Below, in pieces: positions 49,505-63,112 of a stretch of DNA of 64,000 nucleotides; within the stretch, counting starts at the first letter, position 1; each line of letters opens with the position of its first letter. Location of the stretch: NCBI GenBank assembly GCA_024509875.1, contig JAMPIV010004470.1:185001-249000 (forward strand), in the 5' to 3' direction. This DNA comes from Oreohelix idahoensis. Taxonomy: Eukaryota > Mollusca > Gastropoda > Stylommatophora > Oreohelicidae. Made by a program: the position numbers and the translations under genes. Under the pieces are notes generated by a model. It was not told the DNA's origin, made no database searches, and was given only the letters and a program-made list of their open reading frames with translations.

Positions 49505-52085
49505 CCATACTCGCGACAGATTGTCATCAGTAGCTCCAAAACAAAATCCATGGTGATATAACGAGATGGAAGAAGGCAACAAGGTAAGGTAGCAGAACAG
49601 GTCCTGGAGCAGGTCAACCACTTTAAATATGTTGAAGCTATCATAGACTGTGAGGCATCAAAGACAAGTTGGTTACACGAAGAGTAGCAGCTTGGAGACT
49701 TTTTCAGACCATAAATCGAGGATAATAAAAGAAACCATCAATAAAATAAAAGACAGAAAAAACAAGAAAGCAGATTTAAACACAATCAAAACCAGAAGTT
49801 CCAAAGCCAAGGCTCAAGAAGTGTACACAGAAGCAAACAAAGAAGTAAAAAGAAGTATCAAAAGAGACAAGAGGAAGTATATTGAGCAGTTGGCAAAAGA
49901 GGTAGAAGATGCTGCAGCCAAAGGAAATATGAGAGAACTGTATAACAGCACAAAGAAGCTGACAGGGAAATACAAGCAAACAAGTTGCCTCATAAAAGAC
50001 AAGAATGGAAAACTGCTCAGCAATATACAAGAGCAAATGAAGAGGTGGACAGAATATTTTGAGGGCCTTCTCAACAGACCAGCTCAACAAAACCCCCCGG
50101 ACATCCAGCCAGCAGAAGAAGAGCTACAAATTAACGGTGAAAGACTAACAAAGGAAGAAATAAAGAAAGCCATACAGCTTCTAAGAGATGGAAAAGCGTC
50201 TGGACCTGATGGCATTCCAGCAGAGGCCATCAAAGCAGATATCGACACGGCTACAGAGATGTTATATAAATTACTTGGTAAAGTCTGGAAAAAGGAAGAG
50301 ATACCAGCAGAATGGAAGGAAGGATATCTGGTTAAGTTGCCTAAGAAGGGAAATTTACAACAGTGCACAAATTATAGAAGAATAATGTTACTATCAGTGC
50401 CAGGAAAAGTATTATAAACAGGATTATCCTTGACAGATTAAAAGAGTCCATAGACAAGAAACTGAGAGATGAACAAGCAGGTTTTCGACAAAACAGATCA
50501 TGTACAGACCAGATAGCCACTTTGAGAATAAAAGTTGAACAAAGTCTGGAATGGAATTCACTACTATACATCGATTTGTGGACTACGAAAAGGCATTTTA
50601 CAGTGTAGACAGAGATTCACTTTGGAAATTGATGAGGCATTATGGAATTTACCTGAAGATGATTAATTTAATAAAGAAAACATATGAAGACATGACATGC
50701 AGAGTTCTTCACGAAGGACAGCTTACAGAACCGTTTGGGATAAGAACAGGAGTGCGACAGGGATGCCTCTTGTCTCCATTTCTTTTCTTACTAGCAATAG
50801 ACTGGGTTATGAGCTCATCGACAACACACAACAGAAATGGAATCCAGTGGACTCTGACTAAGCAGTTGGATGATCTGGATTTTGCTGATGACCTGGCTCT
50901 TCTGTCCCATAACCGTAATCAGATGCAGGACCAATTGAAAATACTCGATGAGAGGTCACAGCAATTGGGTCTGAAAATAAACAGGGAAAGGACAAAAATA
51001 ATGAGAATAAATGCAGGTAATGATAACAGGGTTGAACCTGAAGAAACACCAATACAAGATGTAGAATCGTACGCATATCTTGGCAGTAATATAGGCAAAG
51101 TTGGAGGGACAGACAGCGATATCAAAATAAGAATACAAAAGGCAAGAGGAGCTTTCATTGCATTGGAAAATACATGGAGATCAAGAGAAATCGGATCCAA
51201 CACAAAAATAAGAATCCTCAACTCAAATGTGAAGTCAGTCATATTGTATGGCTCTGAGACATGGAGAACAACAAAGACAACAACCAAAAAGCTACAGACT
51301 GTCATAAATGGGTGCTTGCGTAGAATAGAGGGATTAAAATGGTATGACAAGGTTACCAAAGTGGAACTGAGGACAATAACTAGACAAGTGCCAGTAGAAC
51401 AAGAGATGAGAAGAAGACGATGGCGATGGATCGGACACACACTGAGGAGACCTGTTGATAGCATTACAAGGCAGTCCTTGTTCTGGAACCCCCAGGGCAA
51501 GAGAGGCAGAGCTAGACCAAGAAGCACATAGAGAAGAGAGCTGGAAACAGAGGTGAAAGTGATGAGGAGAACGTGGAAAGAACTTGAGATGAAGGCACGT
51601 GACAGGAGGACTTGGCATATGTTTGTTGAAGGCCTATTCTCCTTTGGGAGTGGAGGGTTATGAATAAATGAAATCGAGGATTCCTCAGCAAAAGAAAAAT
51701 TGGCATGAAGACGAAGGTGGCTGTATACCATTCGATCGATGTCCCAGTCTTGACGTTTGGATGCGAGTCATGGGCAATAACTACAACCCATAAAGGCCTA
51801 ATCAAACACCTCAGAAATGAGATATCTGAGAAAGGTGATTGAATTAACAAGAAGAGACATGGTCCGCAACCAGACGATACGTCAAGGCCTAAAAAGTCAA
51901 CCCCTGCATACCCAAGTGGAATAGTCCCAACTAAGATCTTTTGGCCATGTCTGCAGAATGGGAGATGATCGACTGCAACGACAAAAATGGGAAACAATAT
52001 TAGAAATCTTTGAAGGACCAGATACTAGATTAAAACCAGGCAATGAGGAAGACAGCAGATAGGATAATAAAGTACCGATCTGGAA
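49505..52085 (+). mobile_element. LINE family 3 copy, split by a nested LINE
   Basis: The pieces 49505-49723 and 51671-52085 match successive parts of LINE family 3 at about 30010-30130 and 30760-31280 (SSKTKSM, then EQVLEQVNHFKYV, then DVPVLTF and the tail). The LINE at 49724-51670 sits between them. The outer element is 5'-truncated and full of stops. Confidence 0.8.
49724..51670 (+). mobile_element. LINE family 2, nested, RT nearly intact
   Basis: Flanked by an 11-bp TSD (aaatcgaggat) at 49713-49723 and 51671-51681, inside another LINE. The first frame (to 50417) holds the linker and fingers (DGKASGPDGIPAEAIKADID). A second frame (50551-51531) holds DYEKAFYSVDRDSL, GVRQGCLLSPFLFLLAIDWV, the catalytic FADDLALL at about 50881-50904, the thumb and the RRRRWRWIGHTLRRP tail. 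Only one frameshift (50400-50550) and one nonsense change (codon ending at 51531, in the STW motif) break the RT. No endonuclease is present, so it is 5'-truncated. The end is a short aataaatg-like tail. Confidence 0.9.
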
Positions 52086-52179
52086 CCGGTCTCCATCTTT
52101 GACATATAATTAAAACATGAATTGTGTAAATTCGAATAATACGGCCACTTCATGGGATTTATTATTCGTACTAATTACG

Positions 52180-52300
52180 GCCGGCGCGATGCCGACCTTT
52201 AACCCCTAGTGTGCCGACGGTCAAGATAATATGGGCCTAACACCATATTCCCAATATGCCTCAATGAGGGTGTAACGGGCTCCTTTACCTTTTTTCTTAA
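52180..52300 (+). mobile_element. SINE family 1, 5'-truncated
   Basis: It matches the 3' half of 36572-36848. The TSD is tactaattacg at 52169-52179 and 52301-52311. It lies about 28 bp beyond the donor site of a FReD exon, inside the putative intron. Confidence 0.9.
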
Positions 52301-52327
52301 TACTAATTACGACCTAATTGTACTTAC

Positions 52328-52447
52328 TCGATACGTGAGATTGTGAATAATGTCATTTCCAATCCAGAAATCAGTATCAAGAGTTCCAAACCCGTACTTG
52401 TAATCATTCCAGCCTCTATAAAAGTCAACGTTACCATTTGTACGTCT
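52328..52447 (-). CDS. FReD middle exon, FREP-like
   Basis: A 120-bp phase-0/0 exon encodes 40 residues: RRTNGNVDFYRGWNDYKYGF followed by a second half with DTDFWIGNDIIHNLT. This is the classic start of the fibrinogen C-terminal fold after the WxVIQ strand. On the minus strand the acceptor is ctatctaccag (52448-52458) and the donor gtaagta (52321-52327). It joins the preceding exon at 52889-53005 in frame. Its last residues, LTYR, fit the GYTDLRIDM start of the C-terminal exons at 22748 and 6008, but no such exon is seen nearer. No damage is visible. Confidence 0.85.
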
Positions 52448-52560
52448 CTGGTAGATAGATAGAAACAAATTTAAACAGTTTTACAGGCAGGCTGATACGC
52501 AGACATGCAGAAAACACATTCAGGCACATACAGACACAGATAAACAGATAGATGGGATAG

Positions 52561-52884
<324 letters not shown>

Positions 52885-52888
52885 TCAC

Positions 52889-53005
52889 CTGTATAACTAT
52901 CCAGCCTCCACCATCAGTTTCTGTATCACACAGAGCTTCAATATTTCCCCACAACGAGACTTTCTCCCTTGGCGGTGAATTTGGCATTCCTCTCCAACAT
53001 GTTTT
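52889..53005 (-). CDS. FReD first exon, FREP-like
   Basis: A 117-bp exon encodes 39 residues starting KTCWRGMPN and ending LCDTETDGGGWIVIQ, the N-terminal landmark of fibrinogen-related domains (CD-x-x-TDGGGWxVxQ). The donor on the minus strand is gtgact (52883-52888). The acceptor is taken as cgcag just upstream (53006-53010), with a weak pyrimidine tract; using the AG six bases further gives two more residues. The first Cys and the one before DTETD would pair in the known fold. No upstream exon (signal peptide, Ig-like or coiled-coil region) is recognisable up to 64000. Confidence 0.85.
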
Positions 53006-53277
53006 CTGCGTCTTGATGTATATAAGTGTTAACAAATGTTTCCATAACGTACAAATAAATGTATACAAATGAAGATAGGGTATTTATAGAGAGTCCTTTA
53101 TAGCCATCACGAAATGAAATTAATTAACATTAAAACTTCTTAAGTTGAACAAACTGAAACGAGTAAAAAGGTTATAATACATAATTTAAAATATAATGTA
53201 ATGCATTCAACACACTGCACTACTTATGTGACAATTGTAGCACATTGTGACAGGGTGAAGAAAAGCGGGCCTTCTGT

Positions 53278-53780
53278 TGTGTAACTGGCAGACAGACAGG
53301 GTTCGAATCCTGTGTAAGCCACTCATGTCTGTTGTTTTTCTGTTGTCTAGTGTTCTACTTCTTTATTTCCTTCGAGTGTCTGATAACATACCTTTATGTC
53401 TGTCTCATATTAATTTACTGTTTACAGGCCTCGGGTTTCCCTTCCTTATAATCCTGGGTAAACCACTATACATGTCAAAAGTGATTGCGTCATTAATAAG
53501 CTGAACTGCCCACGGTAAACTTCCGGTGTTATGTCTTTCGGTTCGCACTAATGACCTGTCATCGAAGCATCCTTTTTTGGTGATGCGTAGATGGCAAGGA
53601 GGATAGTGTGATTCGCTTGCATAGCTAAGCGAGGTTGTCGCACGGAAGGTCCAGGGTTCGAATCCTGGGTAAACCACTCATGTCTGTTGTTTTTCTGTTG
53701 TCTAGTGTTCTACTTCTTTATTTCCTGCGAGTGCCTGATAACATACCTTTATGTTTGTCTCATTCTAGTTTGTATGGATT
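53278..53780 (+). mobile_element. SINE family 3, tandem partial copies
   Basis: Two clear units share a B-box region (gggttcgaatcctg) followed by taaaccactcatgtctgttg and about 110 bp of common body (about 53300-53410 and 53655-53765). A third, short piece with ataatcctgggtaaaccact lies at about 53448-53470. The head of the second copy (about 53591-53655) has ggatagtgtgattcgcttgc, resembling an A box. The B box suggests tRNA derivation. No TSD was found. Confidence 0.65.
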
Positions 53781-53984
53781 CTACTCTAGGTTTAATAATG
53801 TCATTTCATGTACACCATGATTGAATGACGTCAAATGTTTGTGGCTAGTGTTGTCCCTTCCTTATGTGTTATATTATTTTACTAACTAGTCGCGCTCAAA
53901 TACCTAGTGTTTAAATCTTGCTTAAGTATTCTTACGCTAAATCTAATAAGTGGCAGCACCCTAGTGCTAAAACGACGTTGTAGG

Positions 53985-54455
53985 CCATACCGTCACAACA
54001 TATATAAATGCAGGTAATATCAGCATTAGTAGTTGTTGTAGTAATTTCAGTTGCTGTAGTAAAGTCTGTTGTTGTAGTAATATCAGTTGTTGTAGTAATG
54101 TATGTTGTTTTAGTAATGTCAGTTATTATAGTAATGTCAGTTGTAGTAATGCAAGCTGTTTTCGGAATGTCAGTTGTTGTAGTTATGTAAGTTGTTTTTG
54201 TAATGTCAGAAGTTGTAGCATTGTCAGTTGTTGTACTGAAGTCATATTTTGTAGTAATGTCAGCTGTTGCTGCAATATCATTTGTTTTAGTAATGTCAAT
54301 TGTAGTAGTAATGTTGGTTGTCGTAGTTATGCCAGTTGTTGTTGTAATGTCAGTTGTTATAGTAATGTCAGTTTGTGTTGTAATTTCAATTGTTGTTCTA
54401 GTTTTAGTTTTTGTAGCAAAGTCAGTTTGCGTAGTAATGTCAGTTGTAGCAGCCA
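53985..54455 (+). repeat. Degenerate 18-bp tandem repeat
   Basis: About 25 imperfect units of a GTAGTAATGTCAGTTGTT-type sequence. The minus strand can be read as a Thr-Asp-Ile-Thr protein for 174 residues, but this follows from an 18-bp unit (a multiple of three) and has no start, domain or neighbour to support a gene. Confidence 0.9.
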
Positions 54456-54589
54456 CTGATAGATGATCAATAAACGCAAAAAGAACAATACAAATACGAG
54501 GAAATGCACATCAAGAGAAATGAAACAATCAAGCACTGTCATTAGCTCCCTAACAATAATAGGATTTGAACAAATACGTGACATATCCT

Positions 54590-54845
54590 CTTGTCAAGTA
54601 CGATCAGCTCGAAGTTTGTCTATGTATAACTCATTCGCTTTCAAGTGTCTCCATCTCTCTTCTCCATGTGTTCTTTGTCCTGTCTCTACTTCTGTTACCC
54701 TGGAAATTCTGTCAGCAGGTTTTCTCAACGTGTGTCCAATCCATCGCTAGCGTCTTCTTCTAATCTCTTGTTCCTTGGCACTTGTCTGCGTCATCAGCTC
54801 CACATTGGTGATCTTGTACCATTTTAATCGTGTTCTATGCACGCG
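54590..54845 (-). mobile_element. LINE family 2, 3' end fragment
   Basis: Minus-strand translation, in shifted frames, gives TNVELMT, EQEIRRRR, RWIGHTLRKPADRIS and a decayed tail, matching 51340-51640. No TSD was identified. 54846-55019 shows nothing. Confidence 0.75.
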
Positions 54846-55059
54846 CCCATCTACAAAAGTCTGCATCTTCATGGTTGTTATTTTGTTGTTATCCATGTTC
54901 TACAACTATATAATGCGACTCACTTGACATTTTAGTTGAAAATTCTTATTTTGATGTTGGTCTTTATTTGTTTTGATTTCTAAAGGAGCGTTAAAACACA
55001 AACTATGTAGCCAAAATGAAACTTTATTAAAACGAATAAATAAAACTAATGCAAAAGTG

Positions 55060-55460
55060 ACACATAGAAAAAAAGCATTTTGCCAATAGTCTAAAAAAGC
55101 ACCTTGTGTACAGTCTAAAAAAGCCTCTTGTGCGCAGTCTAAAAAAGCACCTTGTGTACAATGTAAAAAAGCACCTTGTTTACAGTGTAAAAAAAGCACC
55201 TTGTGTGCAGTGTAAAAAAGCACCTTGTGTAAGTCTAAAAAGACCCTTGTGAACAGTCTAAAAAAGCACCTTGTGTACAATCTAAAAAAGCACCTTGTGT
55301 ACAGTGTAAAAAACACCTTGTTTACAGTGTAAAAAAGCATCTTGTGTACAGTCCAAAAAAGCATTTTGTGTACAGTCTAAAGAAGCACCTTGTGTACAGT
55401 CTAAAAAGCACCTTGTGTACAGTGTAAAAAAGCACCTTGCGTACAGTGTATAAAAGCATG
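55060..55460 (+). repeat. 24-bp tandem minisatellite
   Basis: About 16 copies of a 24-bp unit built on gcaccttgtgtacagtct plus a run of A. Variation is mostly in the A run length and a few substitutions. The 152-residue minus-strand frame is a by-product. 55461-56710 has no supportable gene; a TATA-like tccatataaatgc near 55910 could belong to an old LTR. Confidence 0.95.
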
Positions 55461-56220
55461 GCTTAAAGTATTATTGTAGCTAGAGAATGGCGGATACACA
55501 AAGCAAAAAACAAGGAGTTGACGAACCTTTGAAATGTCACCGGTAGGCCTACTACTGATACCATAGCATCATTGGTGCTAACAGTTATCAGTTAGATTAG
55601 GAAGAATAGTTACGAGGTTTTATTGAAATATAGACTCGAGATACTCTAGAATCAGATTAAAACCGAAACTAGGTTAAATTGCGACTCAACGATATCTTTT
55701 GGCCGGAGTTGCTTAGCAACCGATGATGTAAATCGGAATAGCCGATACACTCCATCGGAAGGCATTTGAGACCCAATAAAATAAATAAAGAATTATTAGA
55801 TTAATTAACCAGAGAGGTGGTAAAAGCGCGCACCACTCTGCGAAGGCAGATTTCGATATCCGAAATCAGTTGATCCCCAGAAGCCAGTTTGTACGGACGT
55901 AGCCCTAGTCCATATAAATGCTGGTCTTGAAGTTATCAAGATATCCACTCTGTGTGAAGCAGATAGTTTTTATAAAGTTGGGAATTCATATTGCCTGTAA
56001 GTATAACTTCGTGTGACTTTTTCATTTTTCAGAATAAAACCTAGTTAGGTCAGAAATGCCTAAATGTCGGTAGAACGAGCTGAACTTATAAGAATGAACG
56101 AACGAACGAACGAACTTTATTTTCAAAGGTTAAGAAATTAAATGGAGCTCTTTAAAGTCAAATTATTGTAAATCATAAAAGCGTTTAGAGGCTCAACTGT
56201 CATTTATCCCTGTGACGAAT

Positions 56221-56269
56221 AAATCTAAGAAGCAAACGAACAGAAACTAAGCAAAATTACTTACCCAAG
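56221..56269 (-). repeat. 48-bp repeat, unit 1, intron-like ends
   Basis: Matches 58941-58989 with 3 mismatches. On the minus strand it reads TTGG, then GTAAGTA, a T-rich body and TTAG, then ATTT. Confidence 0.7.
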
Positions 56270-56721
56270 ATTGGACAGGCTACAATGAGAAAATTTTTTT
56301 ATGAGGATTTGTAAATGCATGCAATTACTTTGTTTGGATGTTTATACAAGATAATAATCTATTTTACTGGATCCTGAAGACTTTCTTGACTACCTCCTGT
56401 TGAAGGTTTTTGCAATAAATGGTGAACATAAAGTATGCTAATGATTGTCACAAAACTTTAAACACCACACAGGAAGTCTTGAACAAATTTGGGTGCAATT
56501 ACCATCAAGAATAACTATCTCTGGTAGTGTACCTGTATCATGACTTGAGTGATACAATAATTAAACACACAAGAAACTTGAACATATATGCCTTATAGAA
56601 GAATCTACACACCCCACGGTCACACACTATAAGCTATATGGTGCCGTAACCAGTCCTCTGAGTGACATAGCATACAGGAGAGGATATACTGAACGAATCT
56701 GATATACCTAAAACTCTACCA

Positions 56722-58070
56722 ATGGACCGATGTCAACAGCAAATGGCGCAGTCACTACCTCCACAACAATACCAACAGGCTTCTAATATCCCGCTCCCTA
56801 CTGAGCAGGAGTCAACCATGACAGCCCTCCAGAATATAACAGACACCCTATCCAACGTTGACCACTACGCCAAGTTCAACCAAATAAGATCAGTTCTAAC
56901 TCCATTTGCAGGAGAGGCGAAACTTTTTAGGAAGTGGTTCATGGGCATTGAACAATTGTCTTCCATGATAAATGCTATCACGGATGCAGACAAAAAACGA
57001 GTTGCTGGTCACGGATTTCCTACGCAGACGAGACAAATGACTCCCCCAAGAAGGAACTAGTAAGCAGATAATGACATAATTGACAACCAGCATGCTTGGT
57101 CACTGCTTAGAAAGACCAGGCAAAAAAGAAATGGTCCAGTTCAATTCTACGGTGACCGTTTGCTGAATCTTGCGGAAGAAGCATTTTTAGATGGATCTAT
57201 CCCATCACCAGAGCTCGAGCTTAATTTGGTAGGAATACTCGTTGATGGACTCCATGCCGACAATCTGAAACTTTATCGTATCCGTAAAGATACGAAAACA
57301 ATAACGGAGACAATTCAGGCAGCAGTGACAGTGGATAATGTTTGCAGAAGGTTCCAACAGCGTCTAGGTAGGGAGCCAAGATTTGATGCAGTCCTCGATC
57401 ACGAACCCATGGAAGTAGACCATGCAAGACAACAATGGCGTCGAACTGACACCCACAGACACCATAACCATTCTAAAACAGTACAAAGACTTAATGCGCA
57501 CAATGTGTCCACTATCATCTGCTATAATTGTAATAAAAAAGACATATGTCTAAAAATTGCAGAAACATAATAATAATAGCCCCTTCAGTCATAACTGACT
57601 ATGGGAAACATAAACGCAGATAACCACCACAGGCAGTTTCAGGTTAATCAATGGCAGAGCTCAAGAGATAACGGATACCAAAGTCAACAACACTACCCAC
57701 AGGGAAATTACAATTATGGGCAACAAAGACCAAAGACCCAGCACAGTTTCTCCAGAGGTCGTCCAATGCAGGGAAACGGACTTGGTACGCGTTAAGAGGG
57801 ATCTCTAGCCGTGTCCGAAACAGAGGTAGCAACAACAAAAGCTCTATCCAAAGGTCTATTATACGAAATGAAAAGCGACGAAAACTGAACGAAATCCACC
57901 CAATACCAGATTAAACACAATTAGTTCAGACTAATATCACTCAAAATGAAGTCACCATACATCCTGACCGAGTTCCTGTCTGATTACCATTGAGAACAGG
58001 AATTACAGAGCACTCATAGATACGGGAGCATCTGTAAGCCTCATAAGGGAACAACTTTCCAACTTACACC
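56722..58070 (+). pseudogene. LTR-retroelement gag and protease start, decayed
   Basis: The frame from 56722 begins MDRCQQQMAQSLPPQQ and contains LTPFAGEAKLFRKWFMGIEQ, a capsid-type start. After stops near 57058 a second frame (57085-57570) has AWSLLRKTRQKRNGPVQFYG and LLNLAEEAF, then a basic region and a CCHC zinc knuckle at about 57523-57565 whose second half is shifted by one base (CYNCNKK). A Gln/Asn-rich stretch follows, then a retropepsin start ALIDTGASVSLI at about 58007-58042. RT and integrase are missing. A possible PBS, tggtgccgtaacc, lies at 56639-56651, so the 5' leader may be preserved. Confidence 0.7.
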
Positions 58071-59865
<1,795 letters not shown>

Positions 59866-60012
59866 AGTAATTCCACTGGATAATAACACTACTGTTTTTT
59901 TTTTATATCTTATAAAATGTATGATATAATGCAAATATTGTTGTAATATGTTGAAAAAATGTTACTATTGATGATTACTGATTGCTTGCCTATGAAACGT
60001 GCGTGACGGATG

Positions 60013-60291
60013 ACTAAAAAGGTAAAGGATCCCGTTACACGCCCATTAAAGCATATTGAGTTTATAGTGTTATCCCCCTATTTTCTCGACCGTCGGCACA
60101 CTAGTGGTGATGTGGTCAGCGTCACGCCGGCCGCCGTAACCTTCCTAGAAGTTGCTCTGGTACCCAATTGGGGCTGGGTCTACTCAAGAGCCGTTTGCTG
60201 GCTTACAAAATCCCATCTCATCTGGGGATCGAACCATGGACCACTGAGCTAGGAAGCCAGTGCACTAACCACTATGCTACCGCGGCTCCCA
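60013..60291 (-). mobile_element. SINE family 1, full length
   Basis: Reverse complement of the element at 36572-36848 over its whole length, including the head (gggagccgcggtagcatagt on the minus strand) and B-box-like ggttcgatccc, here closer to consensus. The TSD is 8 bp (gacggatg) at 60005-60012 and 60292-60299. Confidence 0.9.
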
Positions 60292-60759
60292 GACGGATGC
60301 TTGCTGTCACATTAAATAATCCTCAAAGATGCTTACTATCTTCTTACACCATAATTGACACATCCATTCCTGACTAAACCAATCAACACCGAAATTTAGT
60401 CCCAAACTGAACACTGTTTTACGGAAATGTCATGAAATACAAACATTATAAGAAATACACAAATCCAAGGTAATTATTCGTGATTTTTCCTTTAGAACCA
60501 AACAACAAGATTCAGCCATAATATATAGCCATCTTCTCTGCTCTACACGCTACCTTTTAGTTCACCTTTCAGTCCAAAACTAACCACCTCGCACCTTGAA
60601 CTATTAGCCCGTGTTTTGACCCACAACCCGTACGAAGCAAACTCACATAAAACCAGACTGACCAGTTTTCATTCATTCTTAACATACACACACAGGCTTA
60701 CACAATATGTTGTACACGCAAACAACCTCTCTTACTTTATCATGTGCCCCCACACATAC

Positions 60760-60905
60760 ACACATTGACCATTATTATCATAATCATCATCATCAATACA
60801 ATATACGCTTGATAACTGTTTTACACTGATATCGTCATCATTACATCATATGCTCGATATCTGTATTACACTGACATCATCATCATCATCATCATCATCA
60901 TGTGA
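60760..60905 (+). repeat. ATC/TCA-rich repeats
   Basis: Imperfect and perfect (ATC)n runs, the longest at about 60878-60900, with two related 35-bp units (tgttttacactgatatc and tgtattacactgacatc). The rest of 60300-61035 has nothing I recognise. Confidence 0.85.
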
Positions 60906-61035
60906 CAGTCTATTATTCCCTACTTCTAACTTATGTGAACAGTCTACATCATTACCCCAACAGTACAGCATGGTTAAGTTTGATTAAAATAAAAGTTATT
61001 TTCTTGCTTGATCAATACAACAACACTGTAGAAAG

Positions 61036-63112
61036 TTACGAAGATCAACACATGACGTAAGACAGTTGACTAATGATATCAACACTAGATGACTAGACAG
61101 TTGAACATGAATCAACACTAGATACGTAACAGTTTGGAACGAATGATATTCAACACCTAGATGACGTAAAAGTTGACGAATAATATCCTCACTAGATGAC
61201 GTAGACTTGACGAATGATATCAACACTAGATACGTAACAACATCAATACTAAAAGATGACGTAGACAGTTGACGAATGATATCAACACTAGATGACGTAA
61301 GACAGTTGACGAATGATATCAACACTAAATGACGTCACGGTGACGAATGAGATCAACAACAGTAATGACGTTAGACAGTTTGACGAATGATATCAACACT
61401 AGACGTGACAAGTAGACGAAGATATCAAAACTGATAACGTAGACAGTTGAAGAATGATATCAAAACTAGATGACGTAGACAGTTGACGAATGATATCAAA
61501 ACTAGATGACGAAGACAGTTGACGAATGATATCAACACTAGATGACGTAGACAGTTGAAGAATGATATCAAAACTAGATGACGTAGACAGTTGACGAATG
61601 ATATCAACACTCAGATACTAACCAGTTGACGAATGTAGACAGTTGACGAATGATATCAACACTAGATGACGTAGACAGTTGACGAATGATATCAACACCA
61701 CAAGATGACGTACATTGACGAATGATACAATACTAATGACGTAGACAGTTGACGAATGATATCAAACTAGATGACTAGACAGATGACGAATGTACACTAG
61801 ATTAGACGATGACGATATCAAACACTAGATGACGTAGACAGTTGAACGAATGATATCAACACTAGATATGGACGTAGACAGATATCTCACACTAAATGAC
61901 GTAGACAGTTGACGAATGATATCAACACTAGATGACGTAGACAGTTGACGAATGATAACAACACTAGATGACGTAGACAGTTGACGATGATATCAACACG
62001 AATGAAGTAGGAAAGTGAGACGAATGATCTCAATACATAATGACGTTAGACATGACAATGATAACAACACAACAAATGACGTAGTACCTTTGACGAATGA
62101 TATCAACACTAGATGACGTAGACCATTGACGAATGATATCACACTAGATGACGTAGACATTTGACGAATGAATTATGACGTAGACATTGGGGACGAATGA
62201 TATCAACACTAGATGGCGGAGACAGTTTGACGAATATATCAACACTAGATGACGAACAGTTGAATAATGAATATCAAAACTAGATGACGTAGACATTGAA
62301 ATGATATCAAAACACGTAGACATTTACGAATGATATCAAAACGAATGACGAAGACAGTTGACGAATGATATCCACAAATGACGTAACAGTATGAAGAAAT
62401 GATATCAAAACTAAGATACGTAGACAGTTGACGAATGATATCGGGAGACGGGAGCTCGGTGCTGACGAAGCCAGTTGACGATGATTCAACACTAGATTAC
62501 GTAGACAGTTGACGATATGCTATCAACACTAGAATTGACGTAGAAGGTTGACGATGATAATCAACACTAATGACTTAACAGTTTGACGAATGATATCAAC
62601 ACTAGATGACGTAGACAGTTGACGAATGATATCACCAGTAGATGACGTAGACAGTTGACGAATGATATCAAAACTAGATGACGTAGATAGTTGACGAATG
62701 ATATCGACCCTAGATGACGTAGACAGTTGACGAATGATATCAACCCTAGATGACGTAGACAGTTACAAATGATACCAATACTAGAAGACGCAGACAGTTG
62801 ACGAATGATATCGACACTAGATGACGTAGACAGTTGACGAATGATATCAAACCTAGATGACGTAGACAGTTGACGAATGATATCAATACTAGATGACGTA
62901 GACAGTTGATGAATGATATCAACACTAGATGACGTAGATAGTTGACGAATAATATCAACACTAGATGACGTAGACATTTGACGAATGATATCAACACTAA
63001 ATGACGTAGACAGTTGACGAATGATATCAAAACTAGATGACGTAGACAGTTGACGAATGATATCAACACTAGATGACGTAGACAGTTGACGAATGATATC
63101 AACACTAGATGA
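61036..63112 (+). repeat. 36-bp tandem satellite
   Basis: Roughly 55-58 units of a 36-bp sequence with core gatgacgtagacagttgacg followed by aatgatatcaacacta. From about 62565 to 63112 the units are regular; from 61036 to 62560 they are riddled with one- to several-base deletions and insertions. Because 36 is a multiple of three, the minus strand shows long open frames with a 12-residue periodicity; these are not genes. 63113-64000 holds no supportable feature. Confidence 0.95.

Noticed and set aside
53932..54456. Thr-rich 174-residue minus-strand protein
   Set aside because: An 18-bp tandem repeat without stops; no start context, domain or supporting neighbour.
62567..63105. Minus-strand proteins with 12-residue repeats
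   Set aside because: By-product of a 36-bp satellite; several frames are open at once, as expected for a repeat length divisible by three.
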